64,000 nucleotides of DNA from the NCBI RefSeq assembly GCF_900142715.1, contig NZ_FRBX01000002.1, positions 558,001-622,000 on the forward strand, read 5' to 3'. The DNA comes from Flavobacterium pectinovorum (GTDB lineage Bacteria > Bacteroidota > Bacteroidia > Flavobacteriales > Flavobacteriaceae). Below the pieces are notes generated by a model. The model was not told the origin of the DNA. It saw only the letters and a list, made by a program, of their open reading frames with translations, and made no database searches. Below, in pieces: positions 27,550-36,939 of the stretch (the first letter of the stretch is position 1; each line of letters opens with the position of its first letter). A program made the position numbers and the translations under genes.

Positions 27550-28677
27550 TTATTTCTTTACTGCTGAACAACCTGCCATAGTTGTAATTTTAATAGCTTC
27601 GGTAGCAGGTAAGCTTTCATTTCTGTTTACCGTTTCCTGTACAACATTACGGGTAATTTCTTCAAAAATAGTTTCAATTACTGATGCTGTTTGTAAAGCT
27701 GCCGGACGGCCATAATCTCCCGCTTCACGAATTGATTGTACAATTGGCACTTCTCCTAAGAAAGGAACATCTAAATCTTCTGCAAGGTTTTTAGCTCCTT
27801 CCTGACCAAAAATATAATATTTATTGTCAGGTAATTCTTCCGGTGTAAAGTAAGCCATATTTTCTATAATTCCCAAAACAGGAACATTAATATTGTCCTG
27901 CATAAACATGGCAACTCCTTTTTTAGCATCGGCAAGAGCCACCGCTTGTGGTGTACTTACAACAACTGCTCCTGTAATTGGCAATGACTGCATGATCGAA
28001 AGATGAATATCTCCTGTTCCCGGAGGTAAATCGATTAACATGAAATCTAATTCTCCCCAATCTGCATCAAAAATCATTTGGTTTAATGCTTTTGCTGCCA
28101 TTGGTCCTCTCCAGATTACAGCCTGGCTTGGAGCTGTAAAAAATCCGATAGAAAGTATTTTGATCTCATAACTTTCAATAGGTTTCATTTTAGATTTTCC
28201 ATCAACCATAATCGAAGTCGGTTTTTCGTTTTCGACATCAAACATAATAGGCATAGATGGCCCGTAAATATCCGCATCAAGAACTCCAACTGAAAATCCC
28301 ATTTTTGCTAATGTTACCGCTAAATTTGCCGTAACAGTAGATTTTCCAACTCCACCTTTACCAGAGGCAACGGCAATTATATTTTTGATTCCCGGAATGG
28401 CACGACCTTTAATTTCGTTTTTCTCCGGAGTTTCTACTTTAATGTTTACTTTAATTTTTGCTTCTGGAGATACCAATTCAAGAATTGTTTTTTTGATATC
28501 GTCTTCTGCTCTTTTTTTAATGTGCATTGCCGGAGTATGTAATACTAAATCGACTACAACTTCGTCACCAAAAGTTAATACATTGGCAACAGCTCCACTT
28601 TCAACCATATTTTTTCCTTCTCCAGCTACGGTAATTGTTTCCAAAGCTTTAAGAATTTCTTTTCTGTCTAATTTCAT
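27550..28677 (-). CDS. Mrp/NBP35 family iron-sulfur carrier ATPase
   Basis: A 375-residue P-loop protein of the ApbC/Mrp/NBP35 group, an iron-sulfur cluster loading or carrier ATPase. An N-terminal MIP18/DUF59-like domain (1 to about 90) precedes the deviant Walker A ASGKGGVGKSTVTANLA near 104. GVLDADIYGPSMP, LIDLPPGTGDIHL and a C-terminal NKYYIFGQEGAKNLAEDL block are also typical. It probably forms a unit with the NifU-like gene. Confidence 0.94.
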   Translation of the reverse strand: MKLDRKEILKALETITVAGEGKNMVESGAVANVLTFGDEVVVDLVLHTPAMHIKKRAEDDIKKTILELVSPEAKIKVNIKVETPEKNEIKGRAIPGIKNIIAVASGKGGVGKSTVTANLAVTLAKMGFSVGVLDADIYGPSMPIMFDVENEKPTSIMVDGKSKMKPIESYEIKILSIGFFTAPSQAVIWRGPMAAKALNQMIFDADWGELDFMLIDLPPGTGDIHLSIMQSLPITGAVVVSTPQAVALADAKKGVAMFMQDNINVPVLGIIENMAYFTPEELPDNKYYIFGQEGAKNLAEDLDVPFLGEVPIVQSIREAGDYGRPAALQTASVIETIFEEITRNVVQETVNRNESLPATEAIKITTMAGCSAVKK

Positions 28678-29101
28678 TTTATTGTCGTGTTTGTATGGAC
28701 TGAAATTAATTTAAATACTGTTTTTATTTAAACTCATTTCAGACTGCAAAGATAAATGATTCTGTTCGGATTTTGGCTTTTTTGTATTGGATTTGTTGAT
28801 ATAGAGATTATTCAAACCAATACAATCGAATTTTTTATTTTCGGTTTTGAATTGTAAGAAAAAAGAAGATCATAATTTAAATTATTTTCTAATGGATTAT
28901 AAATGTTAATAAATGTGAATTTTCGTATGATTTTGTAGTTTGAGGTAAAATGCTCTTCAATTTATTTTGTATCTTTGAGTACCCTAAATTTTTTGATTTT
29001 CTACTATTATAAAAGATAGACGGAAGCTTATTTTATGGTATTTTATAGTTTTCGCTGTTTTTTAAATAAGATTTATTTCTAAAATTTAAAAAGATAAAAC
29101 G
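28678..29101. other. Divergent promoter region, mrp and L,D-transpeptidase
   Basis: No gene in about 420 bp. TATCTTTG at 28970-28977 (plus strand) matches the -7 element for the transpeptidase gene, without a well-placed TTG. CAAAGATA at 28747-28754 is the same element on the minus strand for mrp, also without a -33 match. Confidence 0.35.
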
Positions 29102-30724
29102 ATGCGAAATTCTACCTTCTTATTTTTATTTATCGTAGTGGGGTTTTTATTTTCTTCTTCCGGTTTTGCTAATAATGAAAAACCGAATCTGCCTCATAAA
29201 TTGCCTTTAATCGGGAATACTTTGCTTCCTAAAAAATCACTAACAAGATTCAATGTTGATAGTGTTTCTATTATGCAATTTTTCAAAACCTATTCTAAGT
29301 TAAAAAAATACCAGAAAGATGTTTTAGAACTCTATAAAAAAAGAGAATACAATACAATTTGGTACGACGATAAAAGAGTTAGCGAATTCGGACATTTGCT
29401 ATATGAAAAAGTCGATTTATTGAAAGAGCAGGGAATCGAGAAAAAGATGCCTTATAAAGATGAAATCGATGAGATTTTTAATGAAAATGTTACCGATAAA
29501 CCTTCTCAAATCAATACCGAATTACTACTAACAAGCATGTATGTGTTTTACGCAAGTAATGTTTATTCTGGCGAAGATGCCGCAACCCTGAAAAAAATAG
29601 GCTGGTATTTGCCAACCAAAAACATTTCGTATTCCAGAATATTAGACTCTCTTATTGTTGATCCTGCGCGACTTAATCAGGACGAACATCTTTTATTTGG
29701 TCAATATTATAAACTTCAGGATGTATTGAAAAAATACAGAACTATCGAAAAGAATAACTTATGGAATAAAATTGATATTGATAGTGCAACATACAAAGAG
29801 CTAAAACCAATGGATAGCTCAGCAATGGTAGGACAAATCAGGACACGTTTGTTTGTTGTGGGAGATTTAAAACAAGACTCTAAAAGAAATGTTTATGATG
29901 AAGAAATGATGGCGGGCATATTAAATTATAAAAAAAGATATGGACTTAAATTAAATTACACATTAACGAGAGAGCATATCGATCAAATGAATGAACCTGT
30001 TTCGAATAGAATTCGAACTATTATGCTCAATATGGAACGCTGCCGCTGGATACCAACAAAACTGGCAAAAGCAAATGAATATATAATGGTTAATATTCCG
30101 TCGTTTAGGCTGTTTTATGTCAAAAATGGCAAATACGAAATAGTGTCTGATGTTTTTGTGGGTACCAGAATGACAGAAACGGTTATTTTTAGCGGAATGA
30201 TGGACAGAATAGTTTTTAGCCCATATTGGAATGTCCCGCAGAGCATAATAGATAACGAATTAAAACTCAAAATTGCGGGCGATAAAAACTATCTGGAAGA
30301 AAATAATATGGAGTGGAATGGAGGTCGTGTGCGACAAAAACCAGGGCCTAAAAATTCTCTGGGATTAGTAAAATTTATGTTCCCGAATCCCAACGATATT
30401 TATTTACACGATACGCCTGCAAAGAGTTTGTTTGAATTTGAGAAACGAACCTTTAGTCACGGATGTATAAACGTAAAAGAAGCAAAACCATTAGCATTGG
30501 CAATTTTAAAAGACAATCCTGACTGGCCGGTTGAAAAAATAGACAAAGCAATGAGCGGAGAAAAAGAAACGCCTTGTGTTCTTAAAAACAAAATTCCAAT
30601 TTATATCGGATATTTTACCGCATGGGTAAATGATGAAACCGGCGAAATTAGTTTTTTTGCAGATGTTTACGATAGAGACAAACAACTTGATAAACTATTA
30701 TATTCTGATGTTGTAATGAAATAG
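29102..30724 (+). CDS. L,D-transpeptidase (YcbB-like)
   Basis: A 540-residue exported protein with a signal peptide ending SSGFANN. It has a large N-terminal scaffold as in YcbB/LdtD, with a putative peptidoglycan-binding segment around 250-290 (VGQIRTRLFVVGDL). The YkuD catalytic domain (about 330-490) has ANEYIMVNIPSFRLFYV, YLHDTPAKSLF and the active site RTFSHGCINV with nucleophile Cys455. Such enzymes form 3-3 peptidoglycan crosslinks. A perfect bidirectional terminator follows. Confidence 0.92.
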   Translation: MRNSTFLFLFIVVGFLFSSSGFANNEKPNLPHKLPLIGNTLLPKKSLTRFNVDSVSIMQFFKTYSKLKKYQKDVLELYKKREYNTIWYDDKRVSEFGHLLYEKVDLLKEQGIEKKMPYKDEIDEIFNENVTDKPSQINTELLLTSMYVFYASNVYSGEDAATLKKIGWYLPTKNISYSRILDSLIVDPARLNQDEHLLFGQYYKLQDVLKKYRTIEKNNLWNKIDIDSATYKELKPMDSSAMVGQIRTRLFVVGDLKQDSKRNVYDEEMMAGILNYKKRYGLKLNYTLTREHIDQMNEPVSNRIRTIMLNMERCRWIPTKLAKANEYIMVNIPSFRLFYVKNGKYEIVSDVFVGTRMTETVIFSGMMDRIVFSPYWNVPQSIIDNELKLKIAGDKNYLEENNMEWNGGRVRQKPGPKNSLGLVKFMFPNPNDIYLHDTPAKSLFEFEKRTFSHGCINVKEAKPLALAILKDNPDWPVEKIDKAMSGEKETPCVLKNKIPIYIGYFTAWVNDETGEISFFADVYDRDKQLDKLLYSDVVMK

Positions 30725-30752
30725 ATCGATATTCATTTTTAAGAAGAATAAA

Positions 30753-30789
30753 AAATACCCGTTAGATTTATAAAATCTAACGGGTATTT
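30753..30789. terminator. Bidirectional terminator
   Basis: AAATACCCGTTAGATTT and AAATCTAACGGGTATTT form a perfect 17-bp stem around ATA, between the converging transpeptidase and ABC permease genes. Confidence 0.8.
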
Positions 30790-30811
30790 AAAAAAAATGG
30801 TCTACAAGTTC

Positions 30812-33250
30812 TTATTCATATTTTAAATACTTTAAAATATCTATTTTAGTTACCTGATACGCTTTTGCCGAAACAATTAATAAGGTCAGAACCAATAATG
30901 ATATAAACGCAATAGTAAACGGGACTACCGAAACTCCAATTCTGAAAGCAAAATTCTCCAGCCATTTTTGCAATAAAATATAAGCAGGAACGACGCCAAT
31001 CGCAAAACCAATTAAGCAAAAAACAACATATTGTTTTGATAATTCTTTCAATAAAGCATCTGTTTCTGCACCCAAAGTTTTTCTGATAGCGATTTCTTTC
31101 AATCGTCTTTCCATCGAAAAAGAAGCCAAAGCAAACAAACCAAAAATAGCGATGACAATAACAACAAGATTTAAAATGAAGAATAAATCTTTTTGTTTTA
31201 CTTGTTCCTGATACGTTTTTGCAAATCCTTTATTGACAAATTCATAATCAAAAGGATAATCAGGATTTACATTTTTCTCCCAATAGGTTTTTAGTTTTGC
31301 CAAAGTTTCGGTTAAATTATTTGGAGAAACTTTTAAATAAACATTATTAAAATTATTCCATTGTAAAGTTTTAAGATTGATAAAAACCATAGGAGGAACT
31401 TTATCCTGAAGTCCTGTAATATGAAAATCTTTGACAACACCCACGATTTTAAATTTCATATTTTCCTCATCACTGTCTTTTCCCCAGCCAGATGTTATAA
31501 TAGTATTTATCGGGTTTTTAAGATTTAAGGTTTTAACCAATGTTTCATTCATTAGCATATTACTAACAGTATCTGATGCAAACTGCGGCAGCAAATCGCG
31601 GCCCTGAACAATTTTAATCTTCATCATTTCAAGAAAACCAAAATCCATTTCAACATTTCTTGGCTGTACATGAATACCATTGTGCGTAAACCCGGAACTC
31701 GAATTGGTACTGTTACCAAAAGTTCCTGCAAAAGTAGAAATTTCCTGAACTCCTGAAATCTTCTTAATTTCTTGTTTCATGGTCAGATATTGACTTGTTC
31801 TTTTTATGCGTTCCGGAGTATTAAAAGGAACCCTAATTACCTGATCGCCACTAAAACCAAGATCTTTATTCATCATATAATCTACCTGTGAGTTTACAAT
31901 CAATGCACCAATGATAAAAAAGGCAGCAATTCCGAATTGAAAAATCAACATCGAATTTCGAATCCAGATTCCGCTTTTACTTCTTGAGAAATTCCCTTTT
32001 AAAACCTTTAAAGTTTCAAAATTTGAGATATAAACAGCAGGAAATATACCGGCAAGAACGATTACTAATCCAAATATAAAAATAAGCTGCAGGTAAAATT
32101 CACTGCCATTCATAGTCAAAGTTTTCTTTAAAAAGACATTATAATAAGGCAGGGAAAGTTCAACAATGGCCAAAGCGAAGAGTATGCCCAAAATTACAAT
32201 TATGGCAGTTTCAAAAATAAACTGGGTAACAATCTGGCTTTTTGTAGCGCCTACAATTTTGCGGACTCCAACTTCTTTAGCGCGTTTTATAGCCGAAGCT
32301 GTTGCCAGATTAATATAGTTTACTAATGATAAAACCAAAATCAAAATTGAAAGCCCAACCATGATATAAAGCAATTGTAAATTACCTTTTCCTTCAGGAA
32401 AATTAATTCCTTGCGAAGATTTTGTTCCGTGTAAACGCGCCGTTTTTAACTGATCGATTATAACAGTTGTTTCGCCATTTTCCTTAACGTATTGTGCTAC
32501 CGTCTGACCACTTTCTTTGGCATCTTTTACTGTTCTGTTGACAAAATTTACATTTTGCATTTTCTTTACAAGTGCATTAGGATCAGTGCCTTTTTTGGCT
32601 TTAATCATAAGGCCATAATTGAAATTTCCCCAGCTTGTTTTATCACCTTCACGCTTAACACCGCCAAAAACGTAATTTGGTTCTATAGAAGATGGTCTAA
32701 TCAAATGATAAACCGATTTTACAGTATAAACCTTATTGTTATATGACAGTGATTTACCAATTGGGTCCTGATCATTAAAAAGTAATTTTGCAGTTTCCTC
32801 AGATATGGCAACGCTGCTGTCTTCTTTAAGTATATTAGTTTTGGCTCCTTTTACAATCGGAAACGGAAAAACATCAAAAAAACCATTGTCAGACATCGTG
32901 ATTTTTTCAGCCATTATCTTTTTATTCTGATATTTTATTGGAGCATTGTCATACCATGTATTATTAAAGAAACAAACAGATTCAATTTCAGGAATGGTAG
33001 CTTTGCAGGTTTCTCCAAAAGGTATTGAATTGGATGCCCATGTATTTCCGGTGCCGCCAATTTTGTTTAGAACCTGATAAGAATTCTCTTTTTCAGGATT
33101 CCATTGGTCGTAGGCGTTTTCATTATTCCAATATAAAATGGCAAAAATTACTCCGGCAATCCCAATGCTTAATCCCAAAACATTTAAAAACGAAAACAAT
33201 TTGTTTTGCCTTAAATGATATATAAATATTTTAAACCAGTTAAAAATCAT
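30812..33250 (-). CDS. MacB/FtsX-type ABC transporter permease
   Basis: An 812-residue permease of the large Bacteroidota FtsX family. It has one N-terminal membrane helix (LNVLGLSIGIAGVIFAILYW), a MacB-like periplasmic domain, three helices near 285-410 (with VKRAKEVGVRKIVGATKSQ-like coupling sequence), a second periplasmic domain, and a repeated C-terminal membrane module whose coupling motif is ERRLKEIAIRKTLGA. It completes the operon with the adaptor and ATPase upstream. Mechanotransmission-type export of peptides, lipids or drugs is likely; the substrate is unknown. Confidence 0.92.
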   Translation of the reverse strand: MIFNWFKIFIYHLRQNKLFSFLNVLGLSIGIAGVIFAILYWNNENAYDQWNPEKENSYQVLNKIGGTGNTWASNSIPFGETCKATIPEIESVCFFNNTWYDNAPIKYQNKKIMAEKITMSDNGFFDVFPFPIVKGAKTNILKEDSSVAISEETAKLLFNDQDPIGKSLSYNNKVYTVKSVYHLIRPSSIEPNYVFGGVKREGDKTSWGNFNYGLMIKAKKGTDPNALVKKMQNVNFVNRTVKDAKESGQTVAQYVKENGETTVIIDQLKTARLHGTKSSQGINFPEGKGNLQLLYIMVGLSILILVLSLVNYINLATASAIKRAKEVGVRKIVGATKSQIVTQFIFETAIIVILGILFALAIVELSLPYYNVFLKKTLTMNGSEFYLQLIFIFGLVIVLAGIFPAVYISNFETLKVLKGNFSRSKSGIWIRNSMLIFQFGIAAFFIIGALIVNSQVDYMMNKDLGFSGDQVIRVPFNTPERIKRTSQYLTMKQEIKKISGVQEISTFAGTFGNSTNSSSGFTHNGIHVQPRNVEMDFGFLEMMKIKIVQGRDLLPQFASDTVSNMLMNETLVKTLNLKNPINTIITSGWGKDSDEENMKFKIVGVVKDFHITGLQDKVPPMVFINLKTLQWNNFNNVYLKVSPNNLTETLAKLKTYWEKNVNPDYPFDYEFVNKGFAKTYQEQVKQKDLFFILNLVVIVIAIFGLFALASFSMERRLKEIAIRKTLGAETDALLKELSKQYVVFCLIGFAIGVVPAYILLQKWLENFAFRIGVSVVPFTIAFISLLVLTLLIVSAKAYQVTKIDILKYLKYE

Positions 33251-33275
33251 AGTTTATTATTTTAGAAACGGTTAG

Positions 33276-33347
33276 TTAGATAATTGACAATACTTTGCAA
33301 ACAAATCCCACCAGAATTACGATTGCAGTTACAATAAATTTTATCAT
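33276..33347 (-). CDS. Possible 23-residue membrane microprotein
   Basis: An ATG at 33347 opens a 23-codon frame ending in TAA at 33278-33276. The product (MIKFIVTAIVILVGF, then VCKVLSII) would be one hydrophobic transmembrane helix with a single lysine near each end. It starts 7 bp after the ATPase stop and ends 25 bp before the permease start, in the operon direction. The gap would otherwise be an unexplained 104 bp. Small single-helix subunits such as KdpF are known in transporters. With such a short frame, chance remains possible. Confidence 0.4.
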   Translation of the reverse strand: MIKFIVTAIVILVGFVCKVLSII

Positions 33348-33354
33348 TTTATAT

Positions 33355-34062
33355 TTATTTAGCGTCCATAAAAACATCAACATTTCTCTGGTTTAGTTTT
33401 TCAGAGAATATTACACCATCTTTCATATGAATTGTTTTTTGCGAAAACGAAGCATCATAATCAGAGTGTGTTACCATCAAAATTGTGGCACCTTTAGCAT
33501 GCAAATCCGTTAAAAGTTCCATTACTTCATTACCATTTTTACTGTCCAAATTTCCTGTAGGTTCATCGGCAAGAATAATTTTCGGATCGTTTACCAAAGC
33601 TCTTGCAACCGCAACACGTTGCTGTTGTCCTCCAGAAAGCTGTTGCGGATAATGTTTCAATCGGTGTGAGATATTTAGTTTCTCAGCAATCGCTTCAATT
33701 TTTTGTTTTCTGTCAGATGCTTTTACATTATTGTAAAGCAAAGGCAATTCAATATTATCATAAACAGAAAGTTCATCGATTAGATTAAAATTCTGAAAAA
33801 TGAATCCGATATTTTCTTTTCGAACATTAGCTCTTCCTTTTTCTTTTAAACCCACCATTTCCTGGTCTAATAATTTATAACTTCCGTCAGTAGCACTGTC
33901 AAGAAGCCCAATGATATTTAATAAAGTAGATTTTCCGCAACCTGAAGGTCCCATGATCGTTAAAAAATCTCCTTTTTTAATTTCTAAAGAAATCCCGCTT
34001 AATGCAGAAGTTTCTACTTCTTCGGTTCTAAAAACTTTGGTTAAATTTTGAATGGTTATCAT
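33355..34062 (-). CDS. ABC transporter ATP-binding protein (MacB/LolD type)
   Basis: A 235-residue ATPase with Walker A GPSGCGKST (about 39-47), Q-loop IFQNFNLIDELSVYDN, signature LSGGQQQRVAVARAL near 141, Walker B IILADEPTGNLDS and the switch histidine in MVTHSDYD. It energises the permease encoded downstream. Sequence and length match the MacB/LolD/FtsE class, which acts mechanically on periplasmic partners. Confidence 0.96.
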   Translation of the reverse strand: MITIQNLTKVFRTEEVETSALSGISLEIKKGDFLTIMGPSGCGKSTLLNIIGLLDSATDGSYKLLDQEMVGLKEKGRANVRKENIGFIFQNFNLIDELSVYDNIELPLLYNNVKASDRKQKIEAIAEKLNISHRLKHYPQQLSGGQQQRVAVARALVNDPKIILADEPTGNLDSKNGNEVMELLTDLHAKGATILMVTHSDYDASFSQKTIHMKDGVIFSEKLNQRNVDVFMDAK

Positions 34063-34173
34063 ATTTTTTAAGGTTTTAATGTTATTGTTTTTTGATTGAT
34101 GATTGAAACGTATTATTAATTGTTAGTTGTGAATTATTAATTATTAATTATGAATTGTGCCTGTGACTGAAAA

Positions 34174-35424
34174 CTATTGCTGCGAATTACTAATCGACAA
34201 TTCTTCAATATCTTTATAATCAGAATACGATGAAGTAATGACAGATTCGCCTTCTTTTAATCCTTCGAGAATTTCATAATACGAAGGGTTTTCTCTTCCT
34301 AATTTTATATTTCTTCTTTCTGCTTTATTGCCTTTTACTACAAAAATCCATTTTCCGGCGGTTTCCTGATTAAAACTTCCTTTAGGAACAACCAACGTTT
34401 TATTTTTCTCCGATAAAATCAACTTCACGCCAAAACTAAGTCCGTCTTGTAAAGTGATGTTTTCTTTAGATGTAAAAGCCAGTTCTACTGTAAAATGACC
34501 GCTTTTTACTTCCGGAATTACTTTAGTAACCAAAACTTCAAGTATTTTTCCTTTAAATTCTACCTGTCCTTTTAAGCCTTCTCTTAATTTTTCCAAATAA
34601 AATTCATCTACTTCAGCTATCAGTTTATAACCTTGTTTAGAGTCGATTTTCCCGATGCTTTCTCCCGCCTGGAATGTTTTTCCCAAAACAGGTTCAAATG
34701 ACGTTAATCGACCAGATTCCGGAGCAGTAATCAAAAAATTCTTTTTGTTATTTCTCAAAATATCCAAACTCATTTCCATTGTTTGAATAGAACGGTTGAT
34801 TTGAGAAATTTGCAATTGATTAGATTGTTTTTCTTTTTGAATACTTTGCTGAATCGTTTTTTTGCGTTCTTCCTGAAAACGTAAACTTTCTTTAAAAGTA
34901 TTCCAGTCATTTTTCGAAATCACATCTTTAGCAAACAATTTCGAGTTCATGTCGTACAATCTTTTAGCATCATTATAATCGTGTTCTATCAAAACCCAGT
35001 CTTTGGTTAAGTTCAGTTCCTGATTTCTAATATTCAGTTTTCCGGTATTCAAGTTGTTGATTTGCTCGATAATAGCCGTTTCCTGAGTCAGGTAATTCAG
35101 TTCCGTATTCGGATTATACAAACGAGCCAGCGATTGCCCTTTAGTTACCATGGCACCATTTTCTACAAAAATCTCTTTTACAGAACCACCTTCTGTAACG
35201 TTTACAAGCATTACATTCAAAGGTTCTACTTTGGCCTGAAAAACCACAAAATCTTCAAAAAATTCTTTTTCAATTTTTTGAACCGTAAGTTCTTCTGCTT
35301 TTACATTTAAACTTCTTTTAGTGCTAAAAGAAAAAAAGACGATCACAGCCAAAACTAAAAAAACAGCAATTGCTATTGTCAGATACCTAAATTTTCTATT
35401 TTTACGAGGAATTACCTTGTCCAT
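34174..35424 (-). CDS. HlyD/RND-type periplasmic adaptor of the ABC efflux system
   Basis: A 416-residue membrane-fusion protein with one N-terminal helix (LTIAIAVFLVLAVIVFFSF) and a biotinyl-lipoyl segment (GGSVKEIFVENGAMVTKGQ). A long coiled-coil hairpin (about 115-235, QEERKKTIQQSIQKEKQSN region) and a beta-barrel/MacA-like C-terminus (KLGRENPSYYEILEGLKEG) follow. It links the inner-membrane ABC unit to an outer-membrane channel not encoded here. It is the first gene of the minus-strand operon, directly downstream of a candidate sigma-54 promoter. Confidence 0.92.
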   Translation of the reverse strand: MDKVIPRKNRKFRYLTIAIAVFLVLAVIVFFSFSTKRSLNVKAEELTVQKIEKEFFEDFVVFQAKVEPLNVMLVNVTEGGSVKEIFVENGAMVTKGQSLARLYNPNTELNYLTQETAIIEQINNLNTGKLNIRNQELNLTKDWVLIEHDYNDAKRLYDMNSKLFAKDVISKNDWNTFKESLRFQEERKKTIQQSIQKEKQSNQLQISQINRSIQTMEMSLDILRNNKKNFLITAPESGRLTSFEPVLGKTFQAGESIGKIDSKQGYKLIAEVDEFYLEKLREGLKGQVEFKGKILEVLVTKVIPEVKSGHFTVELAFTSKENITLQDGLSFGVKLILSEKNKTLVVPKGSFNQETAGKWIFVVKGNKAERRNIKLGRENPSYYEILEGLKEGESVITSSYSDYKDIEELSISNSQQ

Positions 35425-35452
35425 TTTTTAAATAATTTACTGATAATCAATA

Positions 35453-35468
35453 GGTAAATATTGTGCCA
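35453..35468 (-). promoter_or_regulatory. Candidate sigma-54 promoter of the efflux operon
   Basis: On the minus strand TGGCAC (35468-35463), five nt, then TTACC (35457-35453). This matches the -24/-12 consensus TGGCAC-N5-TTGC with one change in the -12 part. The predicted start is about 20 nt before the adaptor gene. A divergent sigma-54 activator gene supports it. Confidence 0.55.
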
Positions 35469-35531
35469 CAAAAAGTATTATTTGTAAAGCATTGATTTTA
35501 AAGGAGCTTTAAAAAACAATCAAAAAAAGAG

Positions 35532-35569
35532 TGTTCGATAATGAACAGTTGACCGTTCAAAATCGGACA
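35532..35569. promoter_or_regulatory. Dyad enhancer (UAS) for the sigma-54 activator
   Basis: TGTTCGATAATGAAC at 35532-35546 and, inverted, TGTCCGATTTTGAAC at 35569-35555 agree at 12 of 15 positions around an 8-nt centre. The dyad lies 64-100 bp upstream of the candidate -24 box and 12 bp before the regulator ATG. That is the usual place for an enhancer-binding protein site, and it would also allow autoregulation. Confidence 0.55.
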
Positions 35570-35580
35570 AAAAAGACAAC

Positions 35581-36927
35581 ATGCGAAAAAAACAAGCCCA
35601 AATATTAGTTGTTGACGATCAGGAAGAAATTCTTTTTTCGGCAAAAATGATTCTCAAAAAACATTTTGAAACCATTTTTACAGCGAATAGTCCCAAAAAG
35701 ATTATTTCTATTTTAAATGAAAATGAAATAAACGTGGTTTTGTTAGACATGAATTACCGAATTGGTTTTGAAGACGGGCGCGAAGGAATTCATTGGCTAA
35801 AAGAAATAAAAACACTTTCGCCGCAAACCATTGTGATTTTAATGACTGCTTTTGGTAAAATTGATACCGCTGTTGAAGGTATAAAAATTGGCGCTTTTGA
35901 TTATGTTTTAAAACCTTGGCACAACGAAAGATTACTGGAAACCATTGATAAGGCTGTCGCCGAAAGCAGAAAGAATACCAAGAAGACAATAATTGAAAAA
36001 ACAGAAAAACGTTATTTTACCGGAACTTCCATCAAAATAAAACAAGCTTATTCTATGGCAGAAAAAGTAGCCAGAACAGAGGCTAATGTTTTGATTTTGG
36101 GAGAAAACGGAACAGGAAAATATGTTTTTGCCGAGTTTATTCATCAAAATTCAGAACGAAAAAATCAGCCTTTTGTACATGTTGATTTAGGTTCTTTGAG
36201 TGATAATTTATTCGAAAGCGAACTTTTTGGTTATGCCAAAGGTGCTTTTACCGATGCCAAAACCGATACGCCAGGAAGATTTGAAACCGCACAAAACGGC
36301 ACTATTTTTTTGGATGAAATAGGAAATATTCCGTTGCATTTGCAATCTAAATTATTGCATGTTTTGCAAACCAAAACCGTAACACGTTTGGGCGAAAGCA
36401 AAGCCAGACCGTTGAATGTTCGCATTATTGCAGCAACAAACAGCGATATTAAAACTGAGGTAAAAAATAAAACCTTTCGAGAAGATTTGTTGTACCGAAT
36501 TAATACAATGGAAATTCATTTGCCGTCATTACGTGAACGAAAAGATGATATTGTACCAATGGCAGATTTTATCTTAGAGCAAATTGCTGAAAAATACAAT
36601 CAAACCGATTGGCATTTTGAGGATAATGTTGCGCCATATTTAGAAAAATATCCGTGGAAAGGGAATATCCGCGAAATGGAAAATAAGATCGAACGCGCTT
36701 TGATTTTAGCCGATAATAATACGATTTCTGTGCAGGATCTGGATATTCTTGATTTTGAAGAAATTCAGGAAAACGACGAAAATCCGTTATCAGAAATGGA
36801 AAGGAATGCCATCGAAAAAGCATTATTTAAACACCACGGAAACATCAGCAAAACCGCCGAAGAACTAGGTTTGTCAAGAGCCGCTTTATATCGAAGAATT
36901 GAGAAATACGATTTAAAGAATATTTAA
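35581..36927 (+). CDS. Sigma-54-dependent response regulator (NtrC family)
   Basis: A 448-residue activator. The receiver domain (1 to about 125) has the acidic pair at 12-13 and phospho-acceptor Asp56 in VLLDMNY. The AAA+ domain has Walker A GENGTGKY near 176, the sigma-54 contact loop as GAFTDA near 221 (classically GAFTGA), and Walker B FLDEIGN. The Fis-like helix-turn-helix is GNISKTAEELGLSRAALYRR. It is divergent from the ABC efflux operon and followed by a histidine kinase gene, forming a two-component system likely to control that operon. Confidence 0.95.
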   Translation: MRKKQAQILVVDDQEEILFSAKMILKKHFETIFTANSPKKIISILNENEINVVLLDMNYRIGFEDGREGIHWLKEIKTLSPQTIVILMTAFGKIDTAVEGIKIGAFDYVLKPWHNERLLETIDKAVAESRKNTKKTIIEKTEKRYFTGTSIKIKQAYSMAEKVARTEANVLILGENGTGKYVFAEFIHQNSERKNQPFVHVDLGSLSDNLFESELFGYAKGAFTDAKTDTPGRFETAQNGTIFLDEIGNIPLHLQSKLLHVLQTKTVTRLGESKARPLNVRIIAATNSDIKTEVKNKTFREDLLYRINTMEIHLPSLRERKDDIVPMADFILEQIAEKYNQTDWHFEDNVAPYLEKYPWKGNIREMENKIERALILADNNTISVQDLDILDFEEIQENDENPLSEMERNAIEKALFKHHGNISKTAEELGLSRAALYRRIEKYDLKNI

Positions 36928-36939
36928 ACACAGTGTTGA

